A stretch of 64,000 nt of DNA from Streptococcus mitis (GCF_901542415.1 NZ_CABEHV010000004.1:806001-870000); one strand, 5' to 3'. Counted from the stretch's first letter, positions 1 through 9,017 are shown. Translations and numbers: made by a program. The notes: generated by a model not told the origin, from the letters alone.

Positions 1-647
1 AATGGACGAAAAATCTCTTCTTTCCAATTCCAAATACTGATGACTAGAGAAAGCGTAAAGATAGATAAACTATCCCAGGGAGCAGGAAGATAAAAGGCTC
101 CTTCTTGTACAAAACTTCCTATTCCTACATATCCCAGAACAACTAGCAGAACAAAAATCCCAACGACAATATAGGTGCCAATTTTCATCTTAGGAGAATC
201 TTGGACTAGCCCCCAACGTAAGATTGTGGCCACAAGTCCAAATCCAATCAGAAAAAGAAGAAGTTGCCCTAAAAATGTGAGCAAATTGACTGTTAAGAGA
301 GAACCTTTAGAAAAATCACTTAGTAGTTGATAATAACGTAATACCGCTAGGACAAGAATTGGCGTCAAAAGGGACTCCTTGATAGAACTGCGAGGTGCTT
401 CCTTGAGCATCTCTTTCATTATTTTTTTAGGATTCTTACCTAGATAATCCTCTGCACTCATGCCATCTCGTTCTGCTTCTGAAAAATCTAACATCATCAA
501 ATAAATCTGCTCTCTGAGATAGTCTTCATCATAGAGAAATCCAGCAAGATTAAAACTATCCCACAGTTCCTCAAAATACTGCTGATTCTCCTCAGAAAAC
601 TCATGCAGCAAAGCGCTTGTTTCTTCGTAATACTTCATTTTCTTCAT
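1..647 (-). CDS. HAAS/DUF1700-like multi-pass membrane protein, C-terminus off the window
   Basis: The first ~90 residues are soluble, acidic and helical (start MKKMKYYEETSALLHEFSEE), with a motif around DYLGKNPKKIMKEML like the HAAS signalling domain usually encoded beside PadR regulators. Four or so hydrophobic segments follow (for example LLTFLGQLLLFLIGFGL and IGTYIVVGIFVLLVVLGYVG). The frame is open to base 1, so the C-terminus is missing here. The start codon overlaps the stop of the upstream PadR gene as ATGA (644-647), which indicates translational coupling. In such pairs the membrane protein is thought to be the regulated partner of PadR; its biochemical activity is unknown. The pairing is more certain than the family name. 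Confidence 0.7.
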   Translation of the reverse strand, partial: MKKMKYYEETSALLHEFSEENQQYFEELWDSFNLAGFLYDEDYLREQIYLMMLDFSEAERDGMSAEDYLGKNPKKIMKEMLKEAPRSSIKESLLTPILVLAVLRYYQLLSDFSKGSLLTVNLLTFLGQLLLFLIGFGLVATILRWGLVQDSPKMKIGTYIVVGIFVLLVVLGYVGIGSFVQEGAFYLPAPWDSLSIFTLSLVISIWNWKEEIFRP

Positions 648-970
648 GGTTTACCCCCATTCTTAATCCCTTCAACTTTTTGACTCAAATCGTCCCATTG
701 TTGCCAAAAGACTGAGACACGCTCTTCTCCTTCTTTCGTTAACGAAAAATACTTCCGATCTGGACCATCTGGTGACGGACGCATATCACCTCTTATCCAT
801 TGATTTTTTTCTAACTTTTGCAACAAAGGATAAATAGTTCCTGGAACGATAGTGTCAAATCCAGCCTCTCGCAAAGTTTGAACCAACTCATAACCATATC
901 GCTCTTTTTGACCGATCATATCCAAGACACAACCTTCAAGAACACCTTTTAATAGTTGAGTTTCCTTCAT
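644..970 (-). CDS. PadR-family transcriptional regulator
   Basis: A 108-residue protein with the compact PadR winged helix. The N-terminal region LLKGVLEGCVLDMIGQKERYGYELVQTL is followed by the recognition part GTIYPLLQKLEKNQWI and the wing SPDGPDRKYFSLTKEGEE. The short C-terminal helix is typical of PadR subfamily 2. These proteins are usually autorepressors that also control the co-transcribed membrane gene, here joined by a 4-nt overlap. The start has a good Shine-Dalgarno (AAGGGGGAAGGG just upstream). A promoter with ACTAGT-containing palindromes lies upstream. The inducer cannot be read from the sequence. Confidence 0.9.
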   Translation of the reverse strand: MKETQLLKGVLEGCVLDMIGQKERYGYELVQTLREAGFDTIVPGTIYPLLQKLEKNQWIRGDMRPSPDGPDRKYFSLTKEGEERVSVFWQQWDDLSQKVEGIKNGGKP

Positions 971-1000
971 CCCTTCCCCCTTCTATCTATTTTGTAATAC

Positions 1001-1042
1001 CTACTAGTAGTTTCATCTATAATATACCACTTTCACACTAGT
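1001..1042. promoter_or_regulatory. Candidate PadR operator region (two ACTAGT sites)
   Basis: A perfect 10-bp palindrome CTACTAGTAG lies at 1001-1010 and a second ACTAGT at 1037-1042. The first is downstream of the -10 and the second falls in the -35/-10 spacer. Repeated palindromic hexamers around the promoter fit autorepression by PadR, but the assignment is inferred from position only. Confidence 0.4.
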
Positions 1043-1049
1043 TTGTAAA
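1021..1049 (-). promoter_or_regulatory. Promoter of the padR operon
   Basis: On the minus strand TTTACA (1044-1049) is separated by 17 bp from TATATT (1021-1026). It sits about 50 nt upstream of the padR ATG. Confidence 0.6.
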
Positions 1050-1060
1050 GCATATTAGTT

Positions 1061-1096
1061 AAAGAAAAAAACAGAACTAGCATGAACTAGTCCTGT
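1061..1096 (-). terminator. Rho-independent terminator of metG
   Basis: On the minus strand the stem ACAGGACTAG/CTAGTTCTGT (1087-1096 with 1071-1080, one G:U) has a 6-nt loop and is followed by seven or more Ts. It starts within 10 nt of the metG stop. Confidence 0.85.
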
Positions 1097-1102
1097 CTAT
1101 TT

Positions 1103-3100
1103 TTACCCAATCACACTTCCGTTTGGTACAGCTGGATCAACTGTAAGAAGGGTTAATTGTCCATCATGTTCAGCTGAGAGAATCATCCCTTGGCTGACAT
1201 ATTTTTTCATCATTTTACGTGGTTTGAGGTTAGCAACGATTTGAACTTTTTTGCCGACCAATTCTTGTTCGTTTGGATAGTATTTTGCAATTCCTGAAAG
1301 AATTTGACGATCTTCTCCATCACCAGCATCCAATCGGAATTGAAGCAACTTGTCAGAGCCTTCAACTTTTGAAACTTCTTTGACTTCTGCAACACGAATT
1401 TCAACCTTGTCAAAGTCTTCAAACTTGATTTCTTCTTTGTTGAGTTTGAGTTCAACTTCGTCTGGATTCCATTCTTTTTCGACAGCTGGCTTGTTGCCTT
1501 CCATCTGTTCCTTGATATAGGCGATTTCTTCTTCCATATCCAAACGTGGGAAGATCGGATTTCCCTTAGCAACTACTGTTACACCTGCTGGGAAGTCAGC
1601 CAAGCTCAAGTTTTCAAGGCTAGAAACTTCTGCTAGACCAAGTTGAGTCAAGACTGCACGACTGGTCTCCATCATAAATGGTTCAATCAAGTGAGCGACG
1701 ACACGAAGGCTGGCTGCCAAGTGGCTCATAACACTTGCCAATTGATCGCGGAGTGCTTCATCTTTTGCCAAGACCCACGGAGCTGTCTCGTCGATGTATT
1801 TATTGGTACGAGAAATCAGAGTCCAGACTGCTTCAAGGGCACGTGGATAGTCAACTGCATCCATGTATGTATGGTAGTCAGCGATTGATTGTTTTGCAAC
1901 GTCAGCAAGAGCATGGTCAAACTCTGTTACACCTTCTACATAGGCTGGAATTTGTCCATCAAAGTACTTGTTAATCATAGAAACCGTACGGTTGAGGAGG
2001 TTTCCAAGGTCATTGGCCAATTCGTAGTTGATACGGCCTACATAGTCTTCAGGAGTAAAGGTTCCGTCTGAACCAACTGGAAGGCTACGCATGAGGTAGT
2101 AGCGAAGTGGATCCAGTCCGTAGCGCTCTACCAACATTTCAGGGTAAACGACATTTCCTTTAGACTTAGACATTTTTCCGTCTTTCATGACAAACCAACC
2201 ATGGGCAATCAAACGATCTGGCAATTTAATATCCAACATCATAAGAAGGATTGGCCAGTAGATTGAGTGGAATCGAAGGATGTCTTTTCCTACCATGTGG
2301 AAGACTGTTCCATTCCAGAATTTGTCAAAGTTACCATGTTCATCTTGACCGTAGCCAAGCGCTGTCGCATAGTTCAGAAGGGCATCAATCCACACGTAGA
2401 CAACGTGTTTTGGATTTGATGGTACTGGCACACCCCATGTAAAGGTTGTACGAGAAACCGCCAAGTCTTCCAAACCTGGTTCGATGAAATTGCGCAACAT
2501 TTCATTGAGACGACCATCAGGAGTGATGAACTCAGGATGGGCTTTGAAAAATTCGACCAAACGGTCTTGGTATTTGCTGAGGCGAAGGAAGTATGATTCT
2601 TCAGAGACCCATTCAACCTCGTGACCTGATGGAGCGATACCTCCAGTCACATTTCCAGCTTCGTCACGGAAAACTTCTGCCAGCTGGCTTTCTGTAAAGA
2701 ATTCCTCATCTGAGACTGAATACCAACCAGAATATTCACCCAAGTAAATATCATCTTGAGCAAGCAAACGCTCAAAGACTTGAGCCACTACTTTTTCATG
2801 GTAGTCATCCGTTGTACGGATGAATTTATCGTATGAGATATCTAGTAATTGCCAGAGTTCTTTGACTCCAACTGCCATCCCATCAACATAGGCTTGAGGT
2901 GTGATTCCAGCTTCTTCTGCTTTTTGCTGGATTTTCTGACCGTGCTCATCAAGACCTGTCAAATAAAAGACATCGTAGCCCATGAGGCGTTTGTAACGAG
3001 CTAGGACATCACAAGCGATGGTTGTGTAGGCAGAACCAATATGAAGTTTCCCAGATGGATAGTAAATCGGTGTTGTAATATAAAAATTCTTTTCAGACAT
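1103..3100 (-). CDS. metG: Methionyl-tRNA synthetase
   Basis: A cytoplasmic class I aminoacyl-tRNA synthetase charging tRNA-Met. The HIGH-like motif is LHIGSAY at about residue 20, DEHGQKI follows, and the KMSKS loop GKMSKSKGN is near residue 300. An EMAP/Trbp111-type tRNA-binding domain forms the last ~105 residues ([23 protein letters not shown]). The zinc-knuckle cysteines of many MetRSs are absent ([19 protein letters not shown]). The frame is open further 5', but [18 protein letters not shown] is the family N-terminus and is preceded by GGAAAGGAAAAATT, giving 665 residues, the usual streptococcal length. It is monocistronic, with no T-box in the short leader. Confidence 0.96.
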   Translation of the reverse strand: MSEKNFYITTPIYYPSGKLHIGSAYTTIACDVLARYKRLMGYDVFYLTGLDEHGQKIQQKAEEAGITPQAYVDGMAVGVKELWQLLDISYDKFIRTTDDYHEKVVAQVFERLLAQDDIYLGEYSGWYSVSDEEFFTESQLAEVFRDEAGNVTGGIAPSGHEVEWVSEESYFLRLSKYQDRLVEFFKAHPEFITPDGRLNEMLRNFIEPGLEDLAVSRTTFTWGVPVPSNPKHVVYVWIDALLNYATALGYGQDEHGNFDKFWNGTVFHMVGKDILRFHSIYWPILLMMLDIKLPDRLIAHGWFVMKDGKMSKSKGNVVYPEMLVERYGLDPLRYYLMRSLPVGSDGTFTPEDYVGRINYELANDLGNLLNRTVSMINKYFDGQIPAYVEGVTEFDHALADVAKQSIADYHTYMDAVDYPRALEAVWTLISRTNKYIDETAPWVLAKDEALRDQLASVMSHLAASLRVVAHLIEPFMMETSRAVLTQLGLAEVSSLENLSLADFPAGVTVVAKGNPIFPRLDMEEEIAYIKEQMEGNKPAVEKEWNPDEVELKLNKEEIKFEDFDKVEIRVAEVKEVSKVEGSDKLLQFRLDAGDGEDRQILSGIAKYYPNEQELVGKKVQIVANLKPRKMMKKYVSQGMILSAEHDGQLTLLTVDPAVPNGSVIG

Positions 3101-3186
3101 AATTTTTCCTTTCCAGGCAAATGAAACCTGTTTTTCTAACACTTCATTATATCACATTTTTAATGATTTTCGATAGGGAAATCCAT

Positions 3187-3219
3187 ACAAAAACAAGATA
3201 GACAAGTGTCCATCTTGTT
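3187..3219 (-). terminator. Terminator of the MacAB-like efflux operon
   Basis: A near-perfect 28-nt inverted repeat (3192-3219, AACAAGAT...ATCTTGTT) lies directly after the permease stop at 3224. On the minus strand it is followed by TTTTTGT. Confidence 0.8.
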
Positions 3220-3223
3220 GATC

Positions 3224-4483
3224 TTATTCATAACGAAGGGCTTCGATTGGATCAAGTTTCGATGCCTTATTGGCTGGCAAGACCCCAAAAATCATACCAA
3301 CACTAGCCGAAACTGCAAGACTAAATAGGGCAACTGGAATTGATACTCCCACCTCTATACCCGCAATCAAACCTTGTAAAAGTATACCAGCTATAGCGGT
3401 TAAGCCTGTCGCAATTGTCAAACCAATAACTCCACCTAGCAAGGTCAAAATCATGGATTCAATCAAAAACTGAATTAAAATATTAGCACGTGTCGCACCC
3501 AAAGCCTTACGGAGACCAATCTCACGGGTACGCTCCGTCACCGAAACCAGCATGATGTTCATAACACCAGTTCCTCCAACAAAGAGAGAAATTCCTGCGA
3601 TGGCACTAATAATCGTAGTTATAAATCCAAAAAGTTGTTGTACTTCTTGGAAGGCTGCAGTCGCATCTGCCACCTGATACTCCCCTTGCTGAAGACCAGC
3701 AATCTCGGTCAATTTTCTAGCTAATTCTGGTCCCACTGTTGGTGTCAAACTGGTATCATTGACACGGAAGACAATATCAGAAATTTCATCCATATTGAAG
3801 TTATTGGCAAGAGAAATATTAGTCGTAATTGGAAGTCCACCAATACCAAAAGTCTTAGCAGTCTTGGCCTCATCGCTGGTATAGACACCAATGACACGAT
3901 AGCTAAAGCCACCAACATCTATAACCTGGTTAACAGCTTCTTGAGCAGATCCAAATAGGCTATTAGCAAGTTCTTGGTCTAGCAAAATGACACTGGCCAC
4001 ATCTTTATAATCCTGAGCTATGAGACTGCGGCCTGCAACAATTTCATTTTCAACCGCCTTCATGTAAGTAATATTTCCACCTGTCAAGCTAGCTCGCTCC
4101 ACTTTTTTGTCTTTATAAGACAGGGTGGTATTGGTCGAGTTGGTTACATAGTAACTGTCCACCCCTTTAACTTTAGCAGCCTCCTTGACCCAAGCTTCTT
4201 GTGGTTTTGGTGGCTCCACAGGAACATCCTCTTCTTTCCCAGAAACCGTCAAAGCTGATTGCTTTTGGGTAAAAGAACCATCTTTGCTTTTGATAGGCGA
4301 GAAAAAGACATGGATATTCTTCTGTGACTTGGTCATATTTTTATTGACCTGACGAGACATGGAATCTCCCAGAGCCATAATCACAACAACAGATGAAACA
4401 CCAATGATAATCCCAATCATAGTGAGAAAAGAGCGCATCTTGTGGGCCATTATAGATGAAAAGGCAAATTTCAGATTCTGCAT
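3224..4483 (-). CDS. MacB-like ABC efflux permease
   Basis: A 419-residue membrane subunit of a type VII (MacB-type) ABC exporter. One N-terminal membrane helix (SFLTMIGIIIGVSSVVVIMALG, about residues 18-40) is followed by a ~240-residue extracytoplasmic domain. Three C-terminal helices form the FtsX-like domain with the signature MNIMLVSVTERTREIGLRKALGAT at about 310-335. It is the last gene of the fusion protein/ATPase/permease operon, 1 nt after the ATPase. Together they match the pneumococcal Spr0693-0694-0695 pump described structurally as MacAB-like, which exports antimicrobial peptides or antibiotics. Substrate here is inferred. Confidence 0.9.
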   Translation of the reverse strand: MQNLKFAFSSIMAHKMRSFLTMIGIIIGVSSVVVIMALGDSMSRQVNKNMTKSQKNIHVFFSPIKSKDGSFTQKQSALTVSGKEEDVPVEPPKPQEAWVKEAAKVKGVDSYYVTNSTNTTLSYKDKKVERASLTGGNITYMKAVENEIVAGRSLIAQDYKDVASVILLDQELANSLFGSAQEAVNQVIDVGGFSYRVIGVYTSDEAKTAKTFGIGGLPITTNISLANNFNMDEISDIVFRVNDTSLTPTVGPELARKLTEIAGLQQGEYQVADATAAFQEVQQLFGFITTIISAIAGISLFVGGTGVMNIMLVSVTERTREIGLRKALGATRANILIQFLIESMILTLLGGVIGLTIATGLTAIAGILLQGLIAGIEVGVSIPVALFSLAVSASVGMIFGVLPANKASKLDPIEALRYE

Positions 4484-4484
4484 C

Positions 4485-5186
4485 TTAGTTTTCCTCCTTT
4501 TCTAACTGAGCACTGTCAGACGAAATAACTCCATCCCGAATGACAATCTGGCGTTTAGCATAAGCAGCGATTTCAGGCTCATGCGTTACCATAATAATTG
4601 TTTTTCCTTCATTATTCAGTTCAACTAATAATTGCATGATTTGGTTACCTGTTTTGGTATCCAAGGCTCCTGTCGGTTCGTCCGCTAGGATAATAGAAGG
4701 ATTGTTTACCAAGGCACGCGCGATAGCTACACGTTGCTTTTGACCACCAGATAATTCCGAAGGCAAATGATGACTACGTTCTGTCAATTCAACCTTGTCT
4801 AAATACTCCTCAGCTAACTTGCGACGTTTTGAAGCCGAAACTCCCGCGTAAATCAAGGGCAATTCTACGTTTTGCAGAGCGTTAAGTTTAGATAGAAGAA
4901 AAAACTGCTGAAAGACAAAACCGATTTGTTGATTGCGGACCTTGGCTAGTTGTTTTTCACCAAGTCCAGCTACTTCTTGGCCTTCAAGATAATATTCTCC
5001 ACTGGTTGGTGTATCCAACATACCAATCGTATTCATGAGAGTAGACTTACCCGAACCAGATGGTCCCATGATGGCAACAAATTCACCCTCATTCACTTCT
5101 AGGTTGATATTTTTGAGAACCTGCAGTTCTTGGTCACCGTTACGGTAGCTTCTGCAGATATTTTTTAGACTAATTAGTTGCTTCAT
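4485..5186 (-). CDS. MacB/LolD-type ABC transporter ATPase
   Basis: A 233-residue ATPase with Walker A GPSGSGKST (about 41-49), Q-loop FVFQQFFLLSKLNA, signature LSGGQKQRVAIARAL, Walker B SIILADEPTGALD and H-loop VTHEPE. The GALDT sequence after Walker B is typical of the MacB/LolD class. Its start overlaps the fusion-protein stop by 17 nt and the permease begins 1 nt after its stop, so stoichiometric expression is likely. It powers the adjacent permease, which lacks its own ATPase domain. Confidence 0.93.
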   Translation of the reverse strand: MKQLISLKNICRSYRNGDQELQVLKNINLEVNEGEFVAIMGPSGSGKSTLMNTIGMLDTPTSGEYYLEGQEVAGLGEKQLAKVRNQQIGFVFQQFFLLSKLNALQNVELPLIYAGVSASKRRKLAEEYLDKVELTERSHHLPSELSGGQKQRVAIARALVNNPSIILADEPTGALDTKTGNQIMQLLVELNNEGKTIIMVTHEPEIAAYAKRQIVIRDGVISSDSAQLEKEEN

Positions 5187-6375
5187 CAGCCTTCACCTCT
5201 TTTCCTTCCTCTAGAGAAGACGTTGGGTTACTGATGACCTTGACTCCATTTGTCAGACCTGAAGTGATTTCTTGGTTGTCTGCATCAGCATTGCCCAAAC
5301 CAACTTCCACTTTCTTGGCCTTTTTCTGCTCGTCAAGCACCCAGACATAGTTCTTATCATTTTCAGTCACAACACTTGTTAGAGGAACCAAAATGGCTTT
5401 ACTCTTATTCTTAACCTCAACACTTACTGAGAATCCTTGTTTCAAATCACCGATTTCACTTGTAACATCGATGGTATATGGATATTTAGAACCAGAATTC
5501 CCACCTGCTGCGGCAGTAGCTGCACTTGCTGCTTCACCACTAGTTTTAGGATAGTCAGAGATATAGCTAATCTTACCTGTCCAGCTCTTATCTTGGTAAA
5601 CTTTAGAAGTAAAGGTTACTTCTTGTCCTACAGAGAGGTTGGCAAGGTTATATTCAGATAGTTCACCCTTAACTTGCAAGTTTTCATTACTTACGACATG
5701 AACGACTACTTGACTAGCTCCTGTTGGAGATTTAGAAACATTGTGGTTGACTTCAACCACAGTTCCCTCCAGGGTACTGAGAACCGTCATGGCATCCAAC
5801 TGACTTTGAGCCTTACTTAATTGCGCTTCTGCATCTGCACGAGCATCACGGGCATCACCTAGTTGTGCATCAATAGATGAAACTGCATTTCCTGAGACTG
5901 GAGCTGGAGTTTGCCCTGCAGCTCCTTCGCCTCCTGCTGGTGCTGGTAACTGTGGAGCCGGAGCTGAAGCGGCTTCATTTCGTGCTTGATTGAGTTCATT
6001 GATATGACGATCTGCCTTAGCTACTGCTCGGCTAGCTGAATCATAGGCCGCCTGGGCTTCTGAACTACTGTACTTGACTAAAGCCTGTCCTTCGCTGACC
6101 TTATCACCCACAGAAACAAGGATTTCATCTAAATCTCCCTTACTAGCATCAAAATAAACATATTGTTCATTTTTTGCTGTTACTGTCCCTGACAATAAAA
6201 CAGAGGATGCCACGCTTCCTTCCTTGGCAACAACAAGATGAGTAGGCTCATCTTTTACCGTGGTCTGAGATGGTTGTCTAAAGAGCAAAATTCCCCCAGC
6301 ACCTAATACAACTACACTGGCAGCACCGATTGCTGCATACAATTGCCACTTTTTAGCTTTACCATTCTTTTTCAT
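5170..6375 (-). CDS. MacA-like membrane fusion protein
   Basis: A 401-residue periplasmic-adaptor type protein. One N-terminal transmembrane anchor (WQLYAAIGAASVVVLGAGGILLF, about 10-33) is followed by split biotinyl-lipoyl half motifs (SGTVTAKNEQYVYFDASKGDLDEILVSVGDKVSEGQALVKY and LEGTVVEVNHNVSKSP). Between them are a long alpha-helical hairpin rich in Ala/Asp/Glu and a proline/glycine-rich linker (APAPQLPAPAGGEGAAG). Beta-barrel and membrane-proximal domains follow. In Gram-positives this subunit guides the substrate from the permease across the wall. Start supported by AAAAAGGAG eight nt upstream. First gene of the operon. Confidence 0.9.
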   Translation of the reverse strand: MKKNGKAKKWQLYAAIGAASVVVLGAGGILLFRQPSQTTVKDEPTHLVVAKEGSVASSVLLSGTVTAKNEQYVYFDASKGDLDEILVSVGDKVSEGQALVKYSSSEAQAAYDSASRAVAKADRHINELNQARNEAASAPAPQLPAPAGGEGAAGQTPAPVSGNAVSSIDAQLGDARDARADAEAQLSKAQSQLDAMTVLSTLEGTVVEVNHNVSKSPTGASQVVVHVVSNENLQVKGELSEYNLANLSVGQEVTFTSKVYQDKSWTGKISYISDYPKTSGEAASAATAAAGGNSGSKYPYTIDVTSEIGDLKQGFSVSVEVKNKSKAILVPLTSVVTENDKNYVWVLDEQKKAKKVEVGLGNADADNQEITSGLTNGVKVISNPTSSLEEGKEVKADEATN

Positions 6376-6411
6376 AATGAAACTCCTTTTTGATTTAAAG
6401 TCCTTAACAAT

Positions 6412-6440
6412 ATTATATAAAAATTAGCAAATATAAACAA
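6412..6440 (-). promoter_or_regulatory. Promoter of the MacAB-like operon
   Basis: On the minus strand TTGTTT (6435-6440), a 17-bp spacer and TATAAT (6412-6417) lie about 37 nt upstream of the fusion-protein start. Confidence 0.6.
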
Positions 6441-6446
6441 TAACAG

Positions 6447-6492
6447 TTCAGAACGAAATAATGACATTTCGGGATTTGATTATTGTTCGGAA
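6447..6492. promoter_or_regulatory. Nested inverted repeat upstream of the efflux promoter
   Basis: Outer arms TTCAGAAC (6447-6454) and GTTCGGAA (6485-6492) match with one mismatch. Inner arms CGAAAT (6454-6459) and ATTTCG (6466-6471) match perfectly. The element ends 6 bp upstream of the efflux -35, so it may bind an activator or repressor of the pump; no regulator is encoded next to it. Confidence 0.4.
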
Positions 6493-6585
6493 TCTATTTT
6501 TATTACCATTGTACTAGTTATATAATACACTTTATTTTCCCTTTTTGCAAGCCTTTTCTTTAATTTTTTTGAACGTAGCAGATTT

Positions 6586-6614
6586 TTGCAATCAAATCAA
6601 AAAAAAGATAGAAT
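6586..6614 (+). promoter_or_regulatory. Promoter of gor
   Basis: TTGCAA (6586-6591), a 17-bp spacer and TAGAAT (6609-6614) lie 54 nt before the gor start codon. Confidence 0.5.
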
Positions 6615-6668
6615 ATGACTATCAAAAAATGACACTCTACTATTTCACAGAGTATAAAGGAGTTTTCA

Positions 6669-8015
6669 ATGAGAGAATATGACATCATTGCTATCGGTGG
6701 AGGTAGCGGAGGAATTGCTACCATGAACCGTGCTGGTGAACACGGAGCTAAAGCAGCCGTTATTGAGGAAAAGAAACTAGGTGGAACCTGCGTCAACGTC
6801 GGCTGTGTTCCTAAGAAAATCATGTGGTACGGGGCACAAATCGCTGAGACTTTCCATCAATTTGGAGAAGACTACGGCTTTAAGACTACTGATCTTAACT
6901 TTGACTTTGCAACCCTACGTCGCAATCGTGAAGCCTACATTGATCGCGCTCGTTCTTCTTATGATGGCAGTTTTAAACGCAACGGTGTAGACTTGATTGA
7001 AGGTCATGCTGAATTTGTAGATTCTCATACTGTTAGCGTAAATGGTGAGCTGATTCGTGCTAAACATATCGTGATTGCTACTGGTGCCCATCCAAGTATT
7101 CCAGACGTTCCTGGTGCTGAACTAGGTGGCTCTTCTGATGATGTATTTGCTTGGGAAGAATTGCCAGAGTCAGTTGCTATTCTAGGCGCGGGTTATATTG
7201 CTGTTGAATTGGCTGGCGTACTCCACACCTTTGGTGTCAAGACAGATCTCTTTGTTCGTCGTGATCGTCCTTTACGTGGTTTTGATTCTTACATCGTTGA
7301 AGGTTTGGTAAAGGAAATGGAAAGAACAAACTTGCCACTTCATACTCACAAAGTCCCTGTTAAGTTAGAAAAAACTGCTGAGGGCATTACCATTCATTTC
7401 GAAGATGGTACTAGTCACACAGCTAGCCAAGTTATCTGGGCTACTGGTCGCCGTCCAAACGTTAAAGGCTTGCAACTTGAAAAAGCTGGAGTAACTCTGA
7501 ACGAACGTGGCTTTATCCAAGTGGATGAATACCAAAATACTGTTGTTGAGGGAATCTACGCTTTAGGTGATGTAACAGGCGAAAAAGAACTGACTCCAGT
7601 TGCAATCAAGGCTGGGCGTACCCTATCTGAACGTCTCTTTAACGGAAAAACAACTGCAAAAATGGACTACACAACTATTCCAACTGTTGTCTTTTCACAC
7701 CCTGCTATCGGAACGGTTGGTTTGACAGAAGAGCAAGCTATTAAAGAATACGGTCAAGACCAAATCAAGGTTTACAAATCAAGCTTTACGTCTATGTACT
7801 CTGCTTGCACTGACAACCGTCAAGAAACACGTTTCAAATTGATCACAGCAGGTTCAGAAGAAACAGTTGTCGGACTTCATGGAATTGGCTATGGTGTTGA
7901 TGAAATGATTCAAGGATTTGCTGTTGCTATCAAAATGGGAGCAACCAAGGCAGACTTTGATGCAACTGTGGCGATTCACCCAACTGCATCTGAAGAATTT
8001 GTAACTATGCGTTAA
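6669..8015 (+). CDS. gor: Glutathione-disulfide reductase
   Basis: A 448-residue FAD/NADPH flavoprotein reducing oxidised glutathione. The N-terminal dinucleotide motif is GGGSGG (10-15). The redox-active disulfide is [13 protein letters not shown] with C41 and C46. A second, NADPH-binding Rossmann motif is [14 protein letters not shown], and the C-terminal dimer-interface motif carries the active-site His-Glu pair (IHPTASEEF). The spacing and the CVNVGC motif favour glutathione reductase over other disulfide reductases. Streptococci import glutathione and use this enzyme in oxidative-stress defence. Start preceded by AAAGGAG. Transcribed alone and ended by a strong terminator. Confidence 0.94.
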   Translation: MREYDIIAIGGGSGGIATMNRAGEHGAKAAVIEEKKLGGTCVNVGCVPKKIMWYGAQIAETFHQFGEDYGFKTTDLNFDFATLRRNREAYIDRARSSYDGSFKRNGVDLIEGHAEFVDSHTVSVNGELIRAKHIVIATGAHPSIPDVPGAELGGSSDDVFAWEELPESVAILGAGYIAVELAGVLHTFGVKTDLFVRRDRPLRGFDSYIVEGLVKEMERTNLPLHTHKVPVKLEKTAEGITIHFEDGTSHTASQVIWATGRRPNVKGLQLEKAGVTLNERGFIQVDEYQNTVVEGIYALGDVTGEKELTPVAIKAGRTLSERLFNGKTTAKMDYTTIPTVVFSHPAIGTVGLTEEQAIKEYGQDQIKVYKSSFTSMYSACTDNRQETRFKLITAGSEETVVGLHGIGYGVDEMIQGFAVAIKMGATKADFDATVAIHPTASEEFVTMR

Positions 8016-8024
8016 TCGAAACAA

Positions 8025-8058
8025 AAGAAGCTGATACAAATGTGTCTGCTTCTTTTTT
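8025..8058 (+). terminator. Terminator of gor
   Basis: The stem AAGAAGC/GCTTCTT (8025-8031 with 8048-8054) is followed by TTTTAA, 10 nt after the gor stop. Confidence 0.75.
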
Positions 8059-8150
8059 AATGTCTTACAAATCTACAAAAAAATTATCCAACTTAACCAA
8101 TAAGCAAAATCGGCCGTTACAGTTTTTGTTACCTTGTTTTAAAAAATTGG

Positions 8151-8178
8151 TTGACAATAATTACTCTACGAGTATAAT
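8151..8178 (+). promoter_or_regulatory. Promoter of bioY
   Basis: A consensus TTGACA (8151-8156) and TATAAT (8173-8178) are separated by 16 bp. Confidence 0.85.
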
Positions 8179-8209
8179 AGTTACTATACATCAGAAAAGA
8201 GGTTAACTA
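8178..8209 (+). promoter_or_regulatory. BirA (biotin repressor) operator
   Basis: The half sites TAGTTACTA (8178-8186) and GGTTAACTA (8201-8209) are separated by 14 bp. This is the arm length and spacing of the BirA operator (arms close to TTGTTAACC and GGTTAACAA). The right arm is almost canonical; the left is degenerate toward the centre. The site starts in the -10 and reaches the Shine-Dalgarno, so binding of biotinyl-AMP-BirA would block transcription of bioY. Confidence 0.75.
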
Positions 8210-8211
8210 TT

Positions 8212-8748
8212 TTGAAAAAAGCTCATATTTATGCTATCCCTGCTATTGGAGCTGCTCTCATTGCTGTTTTGGCACAAATCAGTCTTCCAATTGGACCTGT
8301 TCCCTTCACTCTGCAAAACTTTGCAATCGGCTTGATTGCAACTGTCTTTAGACCAAGAGAGGCTGTACTTTCTGTTGGACTCTATCTTCTTCTAGGTGCT
8401 ATCGGTCTTCCTGTTTTTGCAGGAGGTGGAGCTGGTTTTCAGGCTTTAGTTGGTCCTACTGCAGGCTATCTTTGGTTTTATCTTGTTTATTCTGGACTTA
8501 CATCCTCTCTAACCAACAGCAAGAGTAGTGTTGTCAAGATTTTTCTTGCAAACCTCTTGGGTGATGCCCTTGTCTTTGTCGGCGGGATTCTCAGCTTACA
8601 TTTTCTTGCTGGAATGGCATTTGAAAAAGCTCTTGTTGTGGGAGTTCTTCCCTTTATCATTCCAGACCTTGGTAAACTTCTGGCTATTAGTTTTATTAGC
8701 CGTCCATTACTTCAACGCTTTAAAAATCAAGCTTACTTTGCTAACTAA
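8212..8748 (+). CDS. bioY: Biotin ECF transporter S component BioY
   Basis: A 178-residue integral membrane protein, about six hydrophobic segments, with the BioY hallmarks PIGPVPFTLQNFAIGL near the N-terminus and GPTAGYLWFY in the middle. BioY captures biotin at the cell surface and works with the shared energy-coupling module (EcfA, EcfA', EcfT) encoded elsewhere. The start is TTG at 8212 behind AGAGG; no ATG or GTG start fits the family N-terminus. The BirA-type operator over its promoter supports biotin as substrate. Monocistronic, with a shared terminator facing ydbC. Confidence 0.92.
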   Translation: MKKAHIYAIPAIGAALIAVLAQISLPIGPVPFTLQNFAIGLIATVFRPREAVLSVGLYLLLGAIGLPVFAGGGAGFQALVGPTAGYLWFYLVYSGLTSSLTNSKSSVVKIFLANLLGDALVFVGGILSLHFLAGMAFEKALVVGVLPFIIPDLGKLLAISFISRPLLQRFKNQAYFAN

Positions 8749-8785
8749 AAAAGGATATCGAGTTGTCATGACTCAATATCCTTTT
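8749..8785. terminator. Bidirectional terminator between bioY and ydbC
   Basis: A 15-bp stem with one mismatch (8749-8763 and 8771-8785), starting AAAAGGATAT, has A and T runs at both ends and lies between convergent genes. Confidence 0.85.
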
Positions 8786-8801
8786 CATTCATTTTGACAA
8801 C

Positions 8802-9017
8802 TTAGTTGCCTTTAAAGGCATCCACCATCGTTTGAAATTCTTCATTTGAGAGAGTGATCCCTTTACCCATTTTAGTATGGTCTGGACTCCAAGCACGAAT
8901 ATCAAACTTTGCAGGGGCTCCATTAAAGCTCACACGGTTGATTTCCTTGGTCCAACCTTTTTCGTTTTCAGAAAGAGTCAACAAGTGCTCTTCGATTTCA
9001 AATGTAAATTCTGCCAT
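8802..9017 (-). CDS. ydbC: YdbC-like PC4-fold single-stranded DNA-binding protein (DUF2128)
   Basis: A 71-residue protein, MAEFTFEIEEHLLTLSENEKGWTKEINRVSFNGAPAKFDIRAW in outline. It resembles YdbC of Lactococcus lactis, whose structure showed the PC4/p15 coactivator fold and binding to single-stranded nucleic acid. Four beta strands and a C-terminal helix (NEEFQTMVDAF) are predicted from the pattern, with basic and aromatic residues (W22, K23) suited to nucleic-acid contact. Full length for the family. Start preceded by AAAAAAGGAGAAGAAA. Its role in vivo is not settled. Confidence 0.85.
   Translation of the reverse strand: MAEFTFEIEEHLLTLSENEKGWTKEINRVSFNGAPAKFDIRAWSPDHTKMGKGITLSNEEFQTMVDAFKGN

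Noticed and set aside
3101..3142. Upstream extension of metG
   Set aside because: Adds 14 residues absent from the family; a Shine-Dalgarno sits before ATG 3100.
1103..3224. T-box or S-box riboswitch before metG
   Set aside because: The upstream space is short and contains only the efflux-operon terminator; no T-box or SAM-box features.
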